From JAHJQZ01 sp963676075 (GTDB lineage: Bacteria > Pseudomonadota > Alphaproteobacteria > Rhizobiales > Devosiaceae): a stretch of DNA of 7,877 nt. Positions 4,972 to 7,877 of the stretch are shown piece by piece. Every line of letters begins with the position of its first letter. Positions within the stretch are counted from its first letter, which is position 1. Where the stretch lies: NCBI GenBank assembly GCA_963676075.2, contig CAXXNZ010000033.1, forward strand, positions 1-7,877. The letters are read 5' to 3'. The notes beneath the pieces were generated by a model. The model was not told the origin of the DNA. It was given only the letters and a program-made list of their open reading frames with translations, and did not search any database. The position numbers and the translations under genes were made by a program.

Positions 4972-7398
4972 TTGGCTAATTCAAAGAGAAAGAACGCTTA
5001 TATCGAGCAAATCGTTTTCATGATCGTTTTGCTGGTGCTGATTGCGTTTTGCGTTGTATCTCTGCTTTATATACAATCGCAGAGCGCGTCGGACTCATTG
5101 TCCCAGACGCGCATGGATGCAAGCGCAGATATTGAAGCCGCGTTGGAGCGGCTGACACAGGACGGGGAGACGGAAGCGGAACTTGTTACCACAACGTCGG
5201 ATACGACGACGCAAAAGGCTTCTCTTGTATTTGAAGGAGTGTCCAGCCCTGCCGATATACAAGAGATTATCGATTTATTGAAGGAAAGCGGCATGGACGC
5301 CACGTTTTTCTTCTCCGGGCTTGATGTTCTAAACAACCCGGATGTAATTAGCCTTCCGATGGATGAAGGGTTTTCCATGGGTAACAGCGGTTATAGCTCT
5401 AACAGCCATATGGAAATGTACTCGCAGAAAACCGTCGTTTCGGAGATTTGCCGTGCCGCCGTGCTGATTGAGTCCGTAGCGGGAGATCAACCGACGGATT
5501 TGCTCTTCCGGCAAACGACGTATTCGTCCGACATCTTAGCCGCGGCTTACGCCTGCTATATAGACCGGGCCATACAACCGTATTGCTATATTGGCGCGGA
5601 AACGATTCAAACACAGGAGCAGGCACAGCAGTTAATTGGCCAGATTCCGCGCGGCAGCATCGTTTGCATTCGCCTTTCGGGCGTTTTAAGCACCGAGGAG
5701 GAATCCACGGCGAAGAACCTGCTGTCAATTGCGGAGCAACAGGCTGCCAATGCTGTGGAAGCGTCCAAAGCAACCGAAACCGAAGCGGAAGAGCCCGCCG
5801 AAAACGCAGACATACTGCAGATTACCCAGTGGATTATCGACAGTCTGGAACAAACGGACTTGGGCAAGCAAGCCGAACAGCTCATCGAAGAAAACGCCGG
5901 TAAAGCGGTTGACAGCGCAATCCGTGTTTATACAACGGAACATGCCGTTAGCTTCACGTTTTCGGGCCTGGGCGAAAATTCAGAGCTGATTTATCTGCTC
6001 AATAAACTTGACGATATGAACGCGAAAGTCGTGTTTTTTGTAACGCGTGAGGAGATGGACGAAAACGCGGACCAGGTTCAATTGATCCTGTCCCGCGGGC
6101 ATGATCTTGGTATTGCCCTGCAACCGACTGCGGCGGAAACCGCAACCGCGATTGCGGAAGAAATATTGCTTGCCAGAGAAACGCTGAACGACCTGTTCCA
6201 ATATCCGGGCGCCTTTCTGGTGCGGCAGCTACTGGGCACGCCGACCGAAGGACTGATGACCGCCGCCACCGCAACGGGAAGCGTGTTGTGTCAGCAGCAG
6301 ATGATGGCCGTTCAGGACCGGGATGAAAACACAACGGATATTGAAGCGATTTTCAACGAACTCTTCGCAGAGGATAGTCCTGTATTGACGATGGGTGAGA
6401 TCGTGCACTTCCGGCTAAACCTGTTTACCGGCGGGGAAACGATTTTGGGTGACCTTGTTGAAAAGATTGCCAAAGAAAAGAGCATCTATACAATTCAGTC
6501 GCTAGCAGAATTGACGCGGAACACGGATGCAACCTATACGTATCCTCTGGAGGACGATGAAATTCTGGAGGAGCTACGCGATCGGATTTATCCCGGGCAG
6601 CTTGAAGGAAACGTGATGAACGCAATTGCGCGCCGTTATATCGGCACTCCATGGTTGTCTACACCCATGCTGCCAGGATTTACAAACGACGAAATCCGCA
6701 GGTTGGACAGAAAAGGATACATCTCCAATCCGGACGACGCAGTGTTTTTAACGTTTGACGACTGGGGAACAGATGAAACGATTATAGCGTTGCTGGACGT
6801 TTTAAGAGAATATGATGTGAAAGCCACTTTCTTCATTCGCACCAATAATATTCATTATAATCCCAATCTTCTTCGCGCAATCGCTATAGAAGGTCATGCG
6901 ATTGGCTGCCACACGAACAAACATCTGCCGCTTGCAATCGATGAAGCCGGAACTGGAAAAAAATTCCGAATTCTTGACGAAGCAGAGCTGTCCGCGTTAC
7001 AGACGGATTTGTTGGAATCTTACGATATTCTGCAGCATGTAGTCGGTGACGTCATGGTGGACGGTCGTCCGTCGTTAACGCTGCTGTTCCGGCCGCCGAC
7101 GCTGGCGGCGAGTAAGGACGGAATTGAAACTGTGCTGGACTGCGGCTTTACCTTCTCGGTCAGCGGCAACCTCTCAACACAGGATTATAAGGCGACAAGT
7201 GCAAAAAAACTCGCTTCGACGATAAGCTCGGGGCTGCGGCCCGGCTCCGTAATCGTCATGCATATGTCGGACAACAGTTTGTATACAGCTGAAGCGCTGG
7301 AGATCGTATTGGCCGCAAACACTGCAAAATCTGAAGACAAACAAGTTAAATTTGCACGCCTAGACGATTATCTTGTGGAAGGTTATAATTTCCGATAA
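4972..7398 (+). CDS. Membrane-anchored protein with three tandem NodB-like domains, only the third catalytically intact
   Basis: 808 residues from TTG 4972, with SD AGGAGG (4959-4964) 7 nt upstream. A short basic N-terminus and one uncleaved hydrophobic helix (~13-33) anchor it, with the rest outside. Domain 1 (~82-236) and domain 2 (~324-483) keep the NodB fold pattern but not the active site. The TFDDG aspartates are E88/G89 and S331/G332, the HxxxH pair is S139/S143 and A382/T386, and the LxH His is R234 and R481. Domain 3 (~588-770) is canonical: TFDDWG (D596, D597), HTNKH (H647, H651), FRPPT (R707) and VMHM (H764). These fit the general base and metal-binding Asp/His/His of carbohydrate esterase family 4, which removes N- or O-acetyl groups from polysaccharides. 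A coiled acidic segment (~240-315) separates domains 1 and 2. Inferred substrate: the EPS made by the divergent synthase, though peptidoglycan is an alternative. The gene ends at the terminator 22 nt downstream. Confidence 0.93.
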   Translation: MANSKRKNAYIEQIVFMIVLLVLIAFCVVSLLYIQSQSASDSLSQTRMDASADIEAALERLTQDGETEAELVTTTSDTTTQKASLVFEGVSSPADIQEIIDLLKESGMDATFFFSGLDVLNNPDVISLPMDEGFSMGNSGYSSNSHMEMYSQKTVVSEICRAAVLIESVAGDQPTDLLFRQTTYSSDILAAAYACYIDRAIQPYCYIGAETIQTQEQAQQLIGQIPRGSIVCIRLSGVLSTEEESTAKNLLSIAEQQAANAVEASKATETEAEEPAENADILQITQWIIDSLEQTDLGKQAEQLIEENAGKAVDSAIRVYTTEHAVSFTFSGLGENSELIYLLNKLDDMNAKVVFFVTREEMDENADQVQLILSRGHDLGIALQPTAAETATAIAEEILLARETLNDLFQYPGAFLVRQLLGTPTEGLMTAATATGSVLCQQQMMAVQDRDENTTDIEAIFNELFAEDSPVLTMGEIVHFRLNLFTGGETILGDLVEKIAKEKSIYTIQSLAELTRNTDATYTYPLEDDEILEELRDRIYPGQLEGNVMNAIARRYIGTPWLSTPMLPGFTNDEIRRLDRKGYISNPDDAVFLTFDDWGTDETIIALLDVLREYDVKATFFIRTNNIHYNPNLLRAIAIEGHAIGCHTNKHLPLAIDEAGTGKKFRILDEAELSALQTDLLESYDILQHVVGDVMVDGRPSLTLLFRPPTLAASKDGIETVLDCGFTFSVSGNLSTQDYKATSAKKLASTISSGLRPGSVIVMHMSDNSLYTAEALEIVLAANTAKSEDKQVKFARLDDYLVEGYNFR

Positions 7399-7419
7399 GA
7401 ATATTTCGCAACAAAACAC

Positions 7420-7459
7420 AAATAAAAACCGGCCTTATGAACGAGGCCGGTTTTTATTT
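7420..7459. terminator. Bidirectional intrinsic terminator between convergent genes
   Basis: A perfect 16-bp inverted repeat (arms 7420-7435 and 7444-7459, 8-nt loop) has a GC core, CCGGCCT/AGGCCGG. It is flanked by an A-run on the left and a T-run (TTTTTATTT) on the right. Either strand therefore gives a GC hairpin followed by U's. It lies 22 nt after the deacetylase stop and 22 nt beyond the dehydrogenase stop, ending both transcripts. Confidence 0.93.
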
Positions 7460-7480
7460 ATGTTGCTTATTTGGAGGGAT

Positions 7481-7877
7481 TTACAGGTTCCAATAACGAT
7501 AGCCCATGCGGTTTATCATATGCTTGTCCAGAACGCTCTTGACGTCGATGATCACCTTTTGTGAATTATCGCTCTGAATGAACATTTGATCTAGGGCATC
7601 CGGCGCCATGTTGCGAAACGCATCGTGCGCAACGGCAAGGATGACACAATCGGCGTCATGGATAGATTCATATGGTACAAGTTTGTATCCATACTCGTGT
7701 TCGGTTTCATCGGGATCGGCTTCGGGGTCTGCTACGGTTGCTTTTAAACCATACTCTTCCAAACGGTGAATGATGTCGATCACCTTGCTATTGCGGATAT
7801 CCGGACAGTTTTCCTTGAACGTGATGCCCAGTATGACAATTTTTGTGTCCAGCACACACTTGCCCGCAAGCACAAGC
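7481..7877 (-). CDS. UDP-N-acetylhexosamine 6-dehydrogenase-type nucleotide-sugar dehydrogenase (C-terminal fragment)
   Basis: The reading frame is open at the right window edge and stops with TAA at 7483-7481, leaving about 131 residues. They match the C-terminal UDP-binding domain of the UDP-glucose/UDP-mannose dehydrogenase superfamily. The stretch ILGITFKENCPDIRNSKVID is the hallmark of the TviB/WbpO/CapL branch, which oxidises C6 of UDP-GlcNAc or UDP-GalNAc to the uronic acid using NAD. Further family features are VADPEADPDE, YGYKL and DADCVILAVAHDAF. Full-length members are about 420 residues, so the N-terminal Rossmann domain and the catalytic Cys are off the window. The GTG at 7873 is not the true start; the frame continues upstream. 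The enzyme is cytosolic and supplies a uronate precursor for capsule or EPS. It is convergent with the deacetylase gene and separated from it by a terminator, so it belongs to another transcript whose link to this EPS is inferred. Confidence 0.92.
   Translation of the reverse strand, partial: LVLAGKCVLDTKIVILGITFKENCPDIRNSKVIDIIHRLEEYGLKATVADPEADPDETEHEYGYKLVPYESIHDADCVILAVAHDAFRNMAPDALDQMFIQSDNSQKVIIDVKSVLDKHMINRMGYRYWNL

Noticed and set aside
5067..6845. Minus-strand open frames across the triple-NodB gene, and plus-strand frames at 5583-5989
   Set aside because: They are shadows of the long coding frame, which alone has an SD, a membrane anchor and NodB motifs.
1..7877. CRISPR array, tRNA, rRNA, riboswitch, insertion sequence or attachment site
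   Set aside because: I saw no regularly spaced repeats, cloverleaf-like segment, transposase-like frame or paired terminal repeats; nearly all the DNA is explained by long genes.

Overview
The window looks like part of an exopolysaccharide (EPS) locus from a low-to-mid GC Gram-positive bacterium, most likely the Clostridia (Bacillota). The hints are strong Shine-Dalgarno (SD) sites paired with TTG starts, a DivIVA-like coiled-coil protein, a lipoprotein signal with no sign of outer-membrane machinery, and consensus sigma-A promoter elements. The exact taxon cannot be read from the sequence.

Layout. On the minus strand, read from 4589 down to 1, lie four co-oriented genes: (a) a protein with a sigma-region-2-like N-terminus, a Pro/Glu-rich linker and a C-terminal membrane anchor (3699-4589); (b) a DivIVA-like coiled-coil protein (3009-3602); (c) a lipoprotein joining a catalytically dead NodB-type deacetylase fold to an SGNH/GDSL hydrolase (1376-3016); (d) a glycosyltransferase family 2 (GT2) polysaccharide synthase with an N-terminal PilZ (c-di-GMP-binding) domain, cut by the window edge (1-1317). 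The b/c junction overlaps by 8 nt, and the other gaps are 58 and 96 nt, so an operon is likely. A promoter matching consensus lies upstream (-10 at 4668-4673). Divergent from it, on the plus strand, is a membrane-anchored protein with three tandem NodB-like domains, of which only the last keeps the catalytic residues (4972-7398). A perfect 16-bp bidirectional terminator (7420-7459) separates it from the convergent 3' end of a UDP-N-acetylhexosamine 6-dehydrogenase-type gene (7481-7877, minus strand).

How the parts may work together (inference). The PilZ-GT2 enzyme would polymerise and export a sugar polymer under c-di-GMP control. The anchored deacetylase and the SGNH lipoprotein would remove or edit N- or O-acyl groups outside the membrane. 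The dehydrogenase could supply a HexNAc-uronate precursor. The DivIVA-like and sigma-relic membrane proteins would be positioning, assembly or signalling parts. The most unusual points are the N-terminal PilZ on a NodC/HasA-like synthase, the set of dead NodB modules shared by two divergently transcribed proteins, and the sigma-2-like domain on a membrane protein.
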